64,000 nt of DNA from an uncultured Winogradskyella sp. GTDB lineage: Bacteria; Bacteroidota; Bacteroidia; Flavobacteriales; Flavobacteriaceae. The stretch spans positions 124,001 through 188,000 of the forward strand of contig NZ_CANLYI010000002.1 in assembly GCF_947495255.1 (NCBI RefSeq), in the 5' to 3' direction. Below, in pieces: positions 36,674 to 46,344 of the stretch. Every line of letters begins with the position of its first letter. Position 1 is the stretch's first letter. Made by a program: the position numbers and the translations under genes. The notes under the pieces were generated by a model. That model saw nothing but the letters and a program-made list of their open reading frames with translations, was not told the origin of the DNA and searched no databases.

Positions 36674-37177
36674 ATGAATAACTTTAAGTACATTGTTGTT
36701 TTAGTAATTTGCCTTGCAAGCTATGGCTGTAAAGTCAATTATTCATTTACAGGTATTACAGAAACACCTGAAACGTTTCAGGTAAATTTCTTTCAGAATA
36801 CTGCAGATATAATTGAGCCTGGTTTAGATCAGCTTTTTACAATTACGCTTCAAGATTTAATAACAAACCAAACAAGCGCTAATTTAGTTAACACAGGTGG
36901 CGAAGTTATATATGAAGGTGAAATAACGGAGTATAGAATTGCACCAATGACAGCCACGGCAGAAAATACTGCGGCACAAAACAGATTAACCATAAGTGTA
37001 AATGTGCGTTATATTAATACTAAAGACGAAGAAAAAGATTTTGAAAAACGTTTTTCATTCTTTTACGATTATGGTGCAAGCGAACAACTGTCAGGTAGTA
37101 TTAAAGACACTGCCTTTGATGAAATACTAGAGCGATTAACACAAGATATCCTTAACGCATCATTAGCAGATTGGTAA
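36674..37177 (+). CDS. lptE: LptE-like LPS assembly lipoprotein
   Basis: A 167-residue lipoprotein (signal VVLVICLASYGC, lipid Cys19) with the LptE-family pattern seen in Bacteroidota: YSFTGITETPETFQVNFFQN at the mature start, FTITLQDLITNQTSANLV and GGEVIYEGEITEYRIAP. LptE plugs the LptD translocon that inserts LPS in the outer membrane. It lies between the 65-residue ORF and the TPR-like gene in a compact run. Confidence 0.85.
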   Translation: MNNFKYIVVLVICLASYGCKVNYSFTGITETPETFQVNFFQNTADIIEPGLDQLFTITLQDLITNQTSANLVNTGGEVIYEGEITEYRIAPMTATAENTAAQNRLTISVNVRYINTKDEEKDFEKRFSFFYDYGASEQLSGSIKDTAFDEILERLTQDILNASLADW

Positions 37178-37180
37178 ACT

Positions 37181-38146
37181 ATGCAGCTTCACGATTTAAC
37201 ACTTTTATTACAAAAACCCGAAGCTATCACAGCATCTCAAATCGATATGCTTTCTTCTGCAATTAAGGAATACCCATACTTTCAACCTTTAAGGGCCTTA
37301 TATCTCAAAGGATTAAAACAAACAGATAGTTACAAATACAATAATGCTTTAAAAATAACCGCTGCACATACCACAGACCGTAGCGTATTATTTGAATACA
37401 TTACCTCTAAAGCATTTAATCAGAATGAAATATCTGAGCAAATTAAGCAAAATACAGAATCCATTAAAGCGATAGAAATCAATGAACTAGATGACATTTC
37501 TATCAATAAAAGCGTTACAATAGACGATGCGTTAAAGGAACATATTAAAGCTACTGAAGGGGTTTTAGACCCAGATTTGTTTGAAGCAAAACCAATACCT
37601 CAACTAAAGGAAAATACAAAAACGCCGCAAATTGAAGATTCTATAATTGCTGTAGATGTAAAAAACATTACTATTGAAGAGCAACTAAATATAGGAAAAC
37701 CGTTAGAATTTGATAAATCTGAAAATCATTCGTTCACAGAATGGTTAAAAATTACAAGTTTTAAACCTATTAATCGCGATGAAGTTGATGATATAAGTGT
37801 AAAAGAAATTGAAGAAGACACTAAAACTGAAAACAAAGCTTTAGAAGCCGAAAACACAACGCCTTTAGAGAGTAAACTAGCAATCATTGATAAGTTTATA
37901 AGCGAGAACCCAAAGATAAAACCAGTTAAAGACAACGCTCCTAAACCAAAATTAGTTAATAATGATGACGCTAATTCAGACAGTTTAATGACTGAAACTT
38001 TAGCACGAATATATTTAGAGCAGAAAAACTATGATAAAGCAATTCAATCTTACAAAATTTTAAGTTTGAAATATCCAGAAAAAAGTAGTTTCTTTGCACA
38101 CCAAATAAAATTGGTAAAAGAATTAAAAGATAATAATACAATATAA
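37181..38146 (+). CDS. Hypothetical protein with C-terminal TPR-like unit
   Basis: A 321-residue soluble protein without signal peptide. The start (LHDLTLLLQKPEAITASQIDML, YPYFQPLRALYLKGLKQ) and the end (TETLARIYLEQKNYDKAIQ, YKILSLKYPEKSSFFAHQI) are conserved-looking helices, the latter one TPR-like hairpin. The middle (about 95-265) is acidic, low-complexity and probably disordered. This arrangement, between lptE and secG, recurs in Flavobacteriaceae as I remember it. The role is unknown; a link to envelope biogenesis is only contextual. Confidence 0.75.
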   Translation: MQLHDLTLLLQKPEAITASQIDMLSSAIKEYPYFQPLRALYLKGLKQTDSYKYNNALKITAAHTTDRSVLFEYITSKAFNQNEISEQIKQNTESIKAIEINELDDISINKSVTIDDALKEHIKATEGVLDPDLFEAKPIPQLKENTKTPQIEDSIIAVDVKNITIEEQLNIGKPLEFDKSENHSFTEWLKITSFKPINRDEVDDISVKEIEEDTKTENKALEAENTTPLESKLAIIDKFISENPKIKPVKDNAPKPKLVNNDDANSDSLMTETLARIYLEQKNYDKAIQSYKILSLKYPEKSSFFAHQIKLVKELKDNNTI

Positions 38147-38147
38147 A

Positions 38148-38492
38148 ATGAGTGCATTTTCAATATTTTTAGGATTAATCGTAATCGTTGCCTTTTTACT
38201 AATCGTAGTAATTATGGTGCAAAACCCTAAAGGAGGAGGATTATCTTCTTCATTTGGAGGTGGTGGTACACAACAAATGGGTGGTGTTAAAAAAACTGGA
38301 GACTTTTTAGACAAGAGTACATGGTTTTTAGCGACAGCTTTAATTATTTTAATTTTAGCATCTAACCTAACTATTAGTTCTGGTGGCACAACTGAATCTA
38401 AAGCCTTAGATACAGATGAAACAACTGATATGCCAGCGTTACCAGCACCATCAACAGATGGAGCAACAACTGACGGTTCTGATACTGAATAA
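38148..38492 (+). CDS. secG: Preprotein translocase subunit SecG
   Basis: A 114-residue protein with two hydrophobic helices (IFLGLIVIVAFLLIVVIMVQ; TWFLATALIILILASNLTI) around the conserved VQNPKGGGLSSSFGG and a Thr/Asp-rich tail. SecG is the small accessory subunit of the SecYEG channel. It starts one base after the preceding stop and is followed by a strong terminator, so it ends the miaB-secG gene run. Confidence 0.95.
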   Translation: MSAFSIFLGLIVIVAFLLIVVIMVQNPKGGGLSSSFGGGGTQQMGGVKKTGDFLDKSTWFLATALIILILASNLTISSGGTTESKALDTDETTDMPALPAPSTDGATTDGSDTE

Positions 38493-38520
38493 CACAAACG
38501 TTATTTTATAAAAAATATTA

Positions 38521-38547
38521 AGCCAACTTTTTAAGTTGGCTTTTTTT
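38521..38547 (+). terminator. Terminator after secG
   Basis: A 9-bp perfect stem (AGCCAACTT / AAGTTGGCT) with a 3-base loop and a run of seven T (38541-38547). It is oriented to stop plus-strand transcription from secG before groES. Confidence 0.9.
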
Positions 38548-38581
38548 ATGTCCTAATATAAAGCTATAAAGTCTGAAACTT

Positions 38582-38629
38582 TGTCAGTCATTCTTATATG
38601 GCATAATTTTCGAACTACGCTAAAGCGTA
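38582..38629 (+). promoter_or_regulatory. Candidate groES control region
   Basis: Upstream of groES lie TGTCAGT (38582-38588) and TGGCATAATTTTCG (38599-38612), then a 6-bp inverted repeat TACGCT-AA-AGCGTA (38616-38629). There is no CIRCE element. The first two blocks are spaced like a promoter or operator and may direct heat-shock transcription. The TGGCA block looks like a -24 box but lacks the GC at -12. The assignment is tentative. Confidence 0.35.
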
Positions 38630-38665
38630 AATTAATAATTAAATAATTTAAAAAACATATAACAA

Positions 38666-38941
38666 ATGGGCTTAAACATTAAACCATTAGCAGACCGTGT
38701 TCTTGTAGAACCAAAGCAAGCTGAAACTAAAACAGCTTCAGGAATTATTATTCCAGATAATGCAAAAGAAAAACCACAAGAAGGTACTGTTGTAGCTATC
38801 GGTAATGGAACTAAAGACGAACCTTTAACTGTAAAAGTTGGAGATACTGTACTTTACGGAAAATATGGCGGAACTGAACTTAAACTTGAAGGTAAAGATT
38901 ATTTAATGATGCGTGAAAGCGACATCTTAGCAATTATCTAA
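38666..38941 (+). CDS. groES: Co-chaperonin GroES
   Basis: A 91-residue GroES of normal length. The family start ([19 protein letters not shown]) is followed by the mobile loop ([18 protein letters not shown]) and [21 protein letters not shown]. It caps the GroEL ring during ATP-driven protein folding. It is 94 bases upstream of groEL and surely co-transcribed with it. Confidence 0.97.
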   Translation: MGLNIKPLADRVLVEPKQAETKTASGIIIPDNAKEKPQEGTVVAIGNGTKDEPLTVKVGDTVLYGKYGGTELKLEGKDYLMMRESDILAII

Positions 38942-38947
38942 CATTGC

Positions 38948-40664
<1,717 letters not shown>

Positions 40665-40712
40665 TGGCGAATCGCCATAGATAAATTATTGACTTTGGTC
40701 GATTACAAACTT

Positions 40713-40742
40713 AAAAGCCTTTGATGAGAATCAAAGGCTTTT
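40713..40742 (+). terminator. Terminator after groEL
   Basis: A 13-bp perfect stem (AAAAGCCTTTGAT / ATCAAAGGCTTTT) with loop GAGA, followed by a T-rich tract. It is a strong intrinsic terminator for groES-groEL. Confidence 0.9.
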
Positions 40743-40794
40743 GTTTTTTTTCAGATAAAATTTCTTAGATTTAGAAATCTAATCAAACAACTCA

Positions 40795-41457
40795 ATGGCT
40801 AAAGCAACAAAAACAACTTGGAAGTATACGTTAAGAGAAATTATTATTGTTATTATTGGTATAACTATTGCTTTTAGCATGAACAAATGTGCAGAAAACG
40901 TAAAAGACAGTAAACTTAAAACGCAATACCTCACCAATCTGAAAAGAGACGTTGAAGCTGATAAAATTCAACTCAAAAAGAATATAGAGGCCATTGATAA
41001 AAAACTTGTGATTTGTTCAGAGATTATTCCTGTTTTGAATTCTGAAAAAAATCAAGACATGCGACTGATGAATAATATTTTTGCTATCGTAAAATATGAA
41101 AATTTCAGTCCAAAAAACATTACGTATAACACCTTAATAAACTCTGGAGATTTAAAATTAATTGAAGATTTTGAACTAAAAACAGCTATTCAACAACACT
41201 ATGCTAATTATGATGAAGTCTCCGATGATTACGTTAGACACACAAGTTTAATCAAGGATTATTTAGGGAACTATTTAGTAAACCATGCTGATTACGACCA
41301 GATACCTCAAGGTAAAGGACCCTTTTTAGATGAAATTAAATTAAAAAATATTGTAAGAGCACTATTAACAACCTTTGATGACAAAAAAAAGGCTACAGCA
41401 TTTGGAATTGAAAGTTGTGATGTCTTAATTGCTAAGATTGATGCTGCATTAGATTAA
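40795..41457 (+). CDS. DUF6090-like single-span membrane protein
   Basis: A 220-residue protein with one N-terminal membrane helix (LREIIIVIIGITIAFSMN) followed by a largely helical region (LKTQYLTNLKRDVEADKIQL, VEADKIQLKKNIEAIDKKL, LINSGDLKLIEDFELKTAI). The pattern (short basic start, one helix with GIxIAFxxN, then a helical domain with TLxNSGxLxLI) matches the DUF6090 family that is common in Flavobacteriaceae. The function is unknown. It is monocistronic, between the groEL terminator and a bidirectional terminator. Confidence 0.78.
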   Translation: MAKATKTTWKYTLREIIIVIIGITIAFSMNKCAENVKDSKLKTQYLTNLKRDVEADKIQLKKNIEAIDKKLVICSEIIPVLNSEKNQDMRLMNNIFAIVKYENFSPKNITYNTLINSGDLKLIEDFELKTAIQQHYANYDEVSDDYVRHTSLIKDYLGNYLVNHADYDQIPQGKGPFLDEIKLKNIVRALLTTFDDKKKATAFGIESCDVLIAKIDAALD

Positions 41458-41515
41458 TGATCACTAAACTTTAATTAGAATCAATGCTTTTCATCTGGAT
41501 AACAAAATCACATAA

Positions 41516-41545
41516 AAAAAGCCTGAATACACATTCAGGCTTTTT
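41516..41545. terminator. Bidirectional terminator
   Basis: A 13-bp perfect stem (AAAAAGCCTGAAT / ATTCAGGCTTTTT) with loop ACAC, with A-run and T-run on its two sides. It serves both the DUF6090-like gene (plus) and the HMA-domain gene (minus), which converge here. Confidence 0.9.
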
Positions 41546-41552
41546 AATTATA

Positions 41553-41918
41553 TTAATCTTCTTCTTTTTTTTCATGATCCTTCTTAACCTCGTCATCTCG
41601 ATATAGACAACAGGCATGAACAGAATGATACTGCTCGTCAGTAGCTTTCACTTCTTTAGTATCATGACCAACGGCTGCTATGCTCTTTGAAATTATTTTC
41701 ACATCTGTTTTACGTTCGTCAAAAATAAGTTTCAACTCATGCGTATCTACATTCCAAACTGCAGATTTAACACCTTTAGTTCTAATAGCTGCTTTTTCTA
41801 TACGCTCTTTGCACATACCACAAACACCATCAACTTCGATATTCGCTTTTGCATTTTTGTTTTGTGAGAACGCCATCATTCCCATAAATAATACTGTAAG
41901 TGTTATTAATTTTTTCAT
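41553..41918 (-). CDS. Periplasmic heavy-metal-associated (HMA) domain protein
   Basis: A 121-residue protein: signal peptide (MKKLITLTVLFMGMMAFSQ), then a ferredoxin-like HMA domain with the metal-binding GVCGMCKERIEKA (Cys33, Cys36), then a His/Cys-containing tail (HSVHACC, KKDHEKKEED). HMA domains bind Cu(I) or similar soft metals. It lies 92 bases downstream of a TonB-dependent receptor gene on the same strand, with a HYC_CC_PP-type gene upstream of that. A role in copper or other metal handling is likely; which metal cannot be told. Confidence 0.88.
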   Translation of the reverse strand: MKKLITLTVLFMGMMAFSQNKNAKANIEVDGVCGMCKERIEKAAIRTKGVKSAVWNVDTHELKLIFDERKTDVKIISKSIAAVGHDTKEVKATDEQYHSVHACCLYRDDEVKKDHEKKEED

Positions 41919-41944
41919 AATTTTAAATCATTATTATTCTGTCT

Positions 41945-41998
41945 GGTCGAGCGCAGTCGAGACCTATTTAAAACCTCTCAACTGCACTCGAGGAGACA
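41945..41998. repeat. Imperfect inverted repeat in an intergenic spacer
   Basis: GGTCGAGCGCAGTCGAGACC (41945-41964) is itself an imperfect palindrome. It is followed after about 10 bases by a diverged inverted copy (TCTCAACTGCACTCGAGGAG). The two arms match at about 16 of 20 positions, with several mismatches that would be G-U pairs in RNA. It is noticeably more GC-rich than its surroundings. Similar GTCGAGCGCAGTCGAGAC strings are, from memory, dispersed intergenic repeats in Flavobacteriaceae genomes. Confidence 0.6.
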
Positions 41999-42010
41999 AT
42001 TGTTTCTTTT

Positions 42011-44248
42011 TTACTTTATCTTAAACCGTAAGCCTGCATAATACATACTTCCATAAATTGGACCGTACACAAAATTACTATCAAAATTTGAGCCAAATGG
42101 ATTATCTGCGCTTACAACCGGATTATCTTGCCTCACATTTGTAACATTTTCGCCTCCTAAATATACTTCAAATTTTGGAGAAAACACTTTAGTAACTTGT
42201 AAATTCAAGGTTCCTACCGTTGGCGTTTCATCTGCTAATTGATATTCCGATGGGCTTATTGCAGTACTCGGAAAACGTTGTTCACTCAACCAATTATAAG
42301 TTGCATCAAATTTCCATTGCGAGCCATTATCCTTTATAGGTGTTTCATAAGAAGTATTAGCAAACAATCTATGTTTAGGAATTAATGGTTTATCTAGTTT
42401 ACCAGATTTGTAATCTGTTTTTATGTCGTAATACTTGTAAGCCATTCTTAAATCAAAATGCTCAAAAATATTATAGTTAAATTCAAATTGAAAACTATTA
42501 GCATAGCTATCACCTTCTAAATTATAAAAATTAACTTCATATGGATTTTCCCAATCTACTACGACTTGATTCTGAAAGTCCGTTCTATAGAAATCAAAAG
42601 TAACATCTGCTTTTCTATCAAATAAATTAAAACCTTGTAAATAGCTAACACCATAATTCCAAGCGATTTCTGGGTTTAAACCATAAATTTTTCCACCTGA
42701 ATTTAATATATTGATTTGTCTTGAACTTGAAAACATATTCTGGTTTTCGGCAAAAATATTAGCACTTCTTTTTCCTCTTCCTATTGAAAATCTTAATGCA
42801 GATTTTTCCCAAGGCGTATAACGCAAATGAAAACGAGGTGTCACAAAAAAGCCCAATCTATTATGCTGATCTACTCGCACACCTGCTGTCATGGTTAGCT
42901 TATCTAAGTCATCATAAGCATATTCAAAAAAGCCACCAACCGAGTTTTCTGTACGCTCGTAATTTTCTGTATTCACCAATTCATCATAATGATCATAAGT
43001 AAAACTTAATCCCGTTTTTACTTTATGACGAGAATCTGAAATAATAGTATTATAAACTAAGTTAGAATAAAAGCTATTATGTTCTATATCATATAGATTC
43101 AACCCAAAATAAGAATCTTGTTTATGATGACTAAAAGCGGTTTGCAATCCAATACTTTGATATGGAACTTCAGGATTTACATAACCAAACTTTGTTGAAA
43201 CTTCAAAACGTTCAGTGTTAATTTCACTTCCCCAAAAATTGGTAGTTCCTTTATCTATATCTGGATTAAAATCCACTTGTCCGCCTTGTTTTTCGTCGTT
43301 TAAGTATCTAAAATTTATGAAACTCACTAAACCTTTTTCGAGATTAGCGTATTGCCAACGATTCATTACATTAATTTGATTGTAAAGTGGCATATCTAAA
43401 AAGCCATCGTCATTGATATCGTGCTTTTCTTGGTGTGTATTACCATGCAAGTATAAACCCGTACTCCACTTGTCAGATACTTTTGTATTAAAATGTGTAT
43501 TTAACTCTAAGCGCTCATTAGATGCTCCATAGAGGTTCACAAACAATTTATTGTCTGTTGCTGGCTTTACTAACTCAGCATTAATTTGGCCTGCAATACT
43601 CTCAAAACCATTAACGACGCTTCCTGTACCTTTTGTAATTTGAATACTTTCTACCCAAGTACCAGGAATAAAACTAAGTCCATAAGCTTGTGAAGCTCCT
43701 CTAATCGTTGGGATATTTTCTGTTGCAATTAAAATATATGGTGAGTTTAAACCCAGCATTTTAATTTGCTTGGTGCCTGAAACGGCATCTGCAAAATTAA
43801 CATCAATCGATGGATTGGTTTCAAAACTTTCTGCTAAATTACAACAGGCAGCTTTTAATAATTCTGCACTGGTTACAGTAAATGTATTTGCCGCTTGTAA
43901 ATAAGATTTTCTTGTCGCTTGATTACGTGATTTTATCTCTACAGCATCTAACTCATCACTAGCCTGCATTACATGCTTAATGTATTTATTTTCTTTGATG
44001 TTTATGGTATCTGTTTTAAATCCCACATAACTAATAACCAATTTGTTATATGAGAATTTATAAGGCAACTCGAATGTACCATCTTCAGCCGAAATAGCTC
44101 CAATTGATGAGCCTAGCCAATAGACATTTGCTCCAGATAATGGTATTTCTTTTCCTGTACTAGTTTCTGAAACTATGCCTTTTAATTGATCTTGTGCTGA
44201 TAATATAAGCGACAAGAACATAAAATTTAATATTATATATTTCTTCAT
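42011..44248 (-). CDS. TonB-dependent receptor, probable metal uptake
   Basis: A 745-residue outer-membrane receptor. The signal peptide is IILNFMFLSLILSAQD. A carboxypeptidase-regulatory-like domain (about 22-105, GIVSETSTGKEIPLSGANVYW) precedes a plug (CCNLAESFETNPSIDVN, TKGTGSVVNGFESIAGQIN) and a 22-strand barrel ending in an aromatic motif (YAGLRFKIK). The neighbouring HMA and HYC_CC_PP-type genes suggest a metal or metal-chelate substrate rather than a glycan; no SusD partner is present. TonB-dependent uptake needs the ExbBD-TonB complex encoded elsewhere. Confidence 0.9.
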   Translation of the reverse strand: MKKYIILNFMFLSLILSAQDQLKGIVSETSTGKEIPLSGANVYWLGSSIGAISAEDGTFELPYKFSYNKLVISYVGFKTDTINIKENKYIKHVMQASDELDAVEIKSRNQATRKSYLQAANTFTVTSAELLKAACCNLAESFETNPSIDVNFADAVSGTKQIKMLGLNSPYILIATENIPTIRGASQAYGLSFIPGTWVESIQITKGTGSVVNGFESIAGQINAELVKPATDNKLFVNLYGASNERLELNTHFNTKVSDKWSTGLYLHGNTHQEKHDINDDGFLDMPLYNQINVMNRWQYANLEKGLVSFINFRYLNDEKQGGQVDFNPDIDKGTTNFWGSEINTERFEVSTKFGYVNPEVPYQSIGLQTAFSHHKQDSYFGLNLYDIEHNSFYSNLVYNTIISDSRHKVKTGLSFTYDHYDELVNTENYERTENSVGGFFEYAYDDLDKLTMTAGVRVDQHNRLGFFVTPRFHLRYTPWEKSALRFSIGRGKRSANIFAENQNMFSSSRQINILNSGGKIYGLNPEIAWNYGVSYLQGFNLFDRKADVTFDFYRTDFQNQVVVDWENPYEVNFYNLEGDSYANSFQFEFNYNIFEHFDLRMAYKYYDIKTDYKSGKLDKPLIPKHRLFANTSYETPIKDNGSQWKFDATYNWLSEQRFPSTAISPSEYQLADETPTVGTLNLQVTKVFSPKFEVYLGGENVTNVRQDNPVVSADNPFGSNFDSNFVYGPIYGSMYYAGLRFKIK

Positions 44249-44322
44249 TTGTTTAAATTATAGGTATAACTAATTGCACAAAATGTGTGCATCCTTTTTC
44301 TACTAAGGGTTATAAACTATAA

Positions 44323-44736
44323 TCAAATTAGGTAAGTCTCATCTAAAACATGTATGTCTTTGATGAGTTTGGGAGGTAGATAATCTTTATGCGGAATAAC
44401 CAAGTTTGGTAAATCCTCAAAAAGATGAATATATGTATAACTATATGCAATTAAGACGTGTTGTTGTATAGTATCTAAGTCTTCGAACGAATTAACTGTA
44501 ATTTCAGACAACCCATCGATGACATCAATTTCGTCTTTACAACAATTCTTTTTTATTGTGCTCGTTGCTGTAACCTCAGAAGAATCATCCGAACACTTTT
44601 CTGCTTCAGTAAAAATAGCAACATCTACTAAAGTTTCTCCACAAAAATGCTTCTCTATCGTTAATGATAATGAAGAAATCATTACTAAAAAAGATAATGA
44701 TAAAGCAAAGACTTTATGTGTTACCGAAAATTTCAC
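44323..44736 (-). CDS. HYC_CC_PP-type small cysteine-rich envelope protein
   Basis: A 137-residue protein with an N-terminal hydrophobic signal (VFALSLSFLVMISSLSLTIE) followed by KHFCG, a second Cys (EKCSDD) and NCCKDE, then DYLPPKLIKD. This is the HxC...CC...PP arrangement of the Bacteroidota HYC_CC_PP family, which is often linked to TonB receptors and metal proteins. The start must be GTG (44736) because an in-frame stop lies four codons upstream. A TAACTTTG box at 44748-44741 lies so close that the transcript could be nearly leaderless. Confidence 0.8.
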   Translation of the reverse strand: MKFSVTHKVFALSLSFLVMISSLSLTIEKHFCGETLVDVAIFTEAEKCSDDSSEVTATSTIKKNCCKDEIDVIDGLSEITVNSFEDLDTIQQHVLIAYSYTYIHLFEDLPNLVIPHKDYLPPKLIKDIHVLDETYLI

Positions 44737-44786
44737 GATGCAAAGTTACGAAATTCTTAAAAACTGATTTGTTAATTACAAAACTA

Positions 44787-45215
44787 TTAACGATTAAGCT
44801 TATAGTAATAAAATGCCGGCAAAAGTAAAATTAACCCAATCGGCTGAATTAAGAATCGTCTAATATTAAAGAATAAGTAATAGTCTTCTTGCCTGGGATT
44901 AATAACAAAATATAAAAACGGTATCAACAATAATATAAAGGCTGTAGTAAAAATTATTACCGAGAACTTTACGATACTATCATCCTTAAAAATTAAATAA
45001 AGAACACCCAACGAAATAATTGTATTTAACACAAATCTTAGGGTTGTAAATAATACCAGTTTGGCTATTTCTCTTCTTGGACTATCCATATATAAATAGT
45101 CGCTCTCAAAAAATGTTAAATATGGATCGTAGAATAATACGTTTTCAAAAGCTCTAATTAAAACTAAGCATAGTAGCAAAATCCCAATGATTATATAAGT
45201 TAAAACCTTATTCAT
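44787..45215 (-). CDS. Exosortase F system-associated membrane protein
   Basis: A 142-residue protein with four hydrophobic helices (LTYIIIGILLLCLVLIRAFE; FVLNTIISLGVLYLIF; VIIFTTAFILLLIPFLYFV; IQPIGLILLLPAFYYYK) and the conserved FYDPYLTFF and FFNIRRFLIQP. This is the small partner found beside xrtF in Flavobacteriaceae. It overlaps the xrtF gene by 8 bases. Its biochemical role is not known. Confidence 0.88.
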   Translation of the reverse strand: MNKVLTYIIIGILLLCLVLIRAFENVLFYDPYLTFFESDYLYMDSPRREIAKLVLFTTLRFVLNTIISLGVLYLIFKDDSIVKFSVIIFTTAFILLLIPFLYFVINPRQEDYYLFFNIRRFLIQPIGLILLLPAFYYYKLNR

Positions 45216-45759
45216 CTAACATTTTGTTTTGAGAAAATCGATTCACCCAAACCATCCAAAGTAAAAATACCGTTCCGTAAATTAACATAGGGAAAATAAC
45301 GTTATGTAAAATTTCTTTTCGCCATGGATAATGATATAAACCTATTGACAGAATGACAATTCTAAAAAGGTTGAATGCATAAATAATAATACTACCAGCT
45401 AACCCATATAAAATTGTGGTTTTCAATTTACCTGCAAAAGCGACGATAAACGACAAGAACATAATAATAATACTAATTGCATTGCAACCCTCAATAACAC
45501 GAGCAACGTATTTTCCATTAATAATAATTTTCATGGAAGGCTCGTTAGGGTGAGGCAAAACATTAGCGTCATAAACTACTCCATTTAGTAAGGCATTTGT
45601 TTGTTGTGCGACTAAGTTTGTTAAATAATCTGGATAGAACTTAGAACCATCTGACATATTTAAATACACATTATAACCAATAGTTAAAACTCCGTAAACT
45701 GTCAAAAACGTGACTATAAAGCGAATAACGGATTTATATTTTACTAAAAGTGATTTCAA
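45208..45759 (-). CDS. xrtF: Exosortase XrtF
   Basis: A 183-residue multi-pass membrane cysteine protease/transpeptidase of the exosortase/archaeosortase family. The catalytic residues are visible: Cys92 in VIEGCNAIS, Arg133 in NLFRIVIL and His152 in ILHNVIFP. Exosortases cleave C-terminal sorting signals and are thought to attach the protein to a lipid or surface molecule. No substrate with such a C-terminal tripartite signal is seen within the window. The only start that keeps the family N-terminus is TTG 45759, directly after an in-frame stop. Confidence 0.92.
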   Translation of the reverse strand: MKSLLVKYKSVIRFIVTFLTVYGVLTIGYNVYLNMSDGSKFYPDYLTNLVAQQTNALLNGVVYDANVLPHPNEPSMKIIINGKYVARVIEGCNAISIIIMFLSFIVAFAGKLKTTILYGLAGSIIIYAFNLFRIVILSIGLYHYPWRKEILHNVIFPMLIYGTVFLLWMVWVNRFSQNKMLDE

Positions 45760-45850
45760 TTAATATGTTATTAGTTTGATGTTAAATTTATAAAAACAGT
45801 AATTTAAAATAGCGCATTTTAGATACTTTTACCAAAATTTTTTTATACCA

Positions 45851-46309
45851 ATGAATTTACAAAACCTAAAACCTGAAATAAAAAAGATTGCAACACGAGA
45901 GAACCTTAGTGTTGACGAACGACTATTAAAAATTTGTGAAGTCCTAGAAGCAAATGTAAGTTATTACAATTGGGTTGGATTTTACTTTAAAAATGGCAAC
46001 AAAAACGAATTAAAACTGGGGCCTTATGTTGGTGAACCTACAGATCATGTTATTATTCCGTTTGGCAAAGGTATCTGCGGCCAAGTTGCCGTAAGTAATG
46101 AGAATTTTGTTGTGCCTGATGTTGCTGCCCAAGATAATTATATTGCTTGCAGTATAACGGTTAAAGCCGAAATTGTAATTCCTATTTTTGTGAATGGCGA
46201 AAATATTGGACAAATAGATATTGACTCTAGCACACCTGACCCATTTACAGAAGCTGATGAGCGATTTTTAGAATTTATTTGTAAGGAAGTTGCTTCTATC
46301 TACAATTAA
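45851..46309 (+). CDS. GAF-domain protein (free methionine sulfoxide reductase-like)
   Basis: A 152-residue single GAF domain. The stretch FGKGICGQVAVSN, VVPDVAAQDNYIACS and AEIVIPIFVNGENIGQIDIDS matches the free methionine-(R)-sulfoxide reductase (MsrC/fRMsr) type. Two of the three Cys used by well-studied fRMsr enzymes are visible (GICG and IACS); the middle one is not obvious. Activity is thus plausible but not certain. It is monocistronic and divergent from xrtF. Confidence 0.8.
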   Translation: MNLQNLKPEIKKIATRENLSVDERLLKICEVLEANVSYYNWVGFYFKNGNKNELKLGPYVGEPTDHVIIPFGKGICGQVAVSNENFVVPDVAAQDNYIACSITVKAEIVIPIFVNGENIGQIDIDSSTPDPFTEADERFLEFICKEVASIYN

Positions 46310-46344
46310 TAATTCACAAGAATAGGTATAGAAATAAAGACAAA

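Noticed and set aside
37181..38146. Frameshifted or degraded gene because of its low-complexity middle
   Set aside because: The frame is intact from start to stop, both ends look conserved, and spacing to lptE and secG is tight.
38599..38612. Sigma-54 promoter upstream of groES
   Set aside because: TGGCA resembles a -24 box, but the GC expected at -12 is absent, so the core GG-N10-GC is not met.
41680..42024. 114-residue plus-strand frame
   Set aside because: Shadow of the HMA gene and intergenic repeat on the other strand; no domain or promoter.
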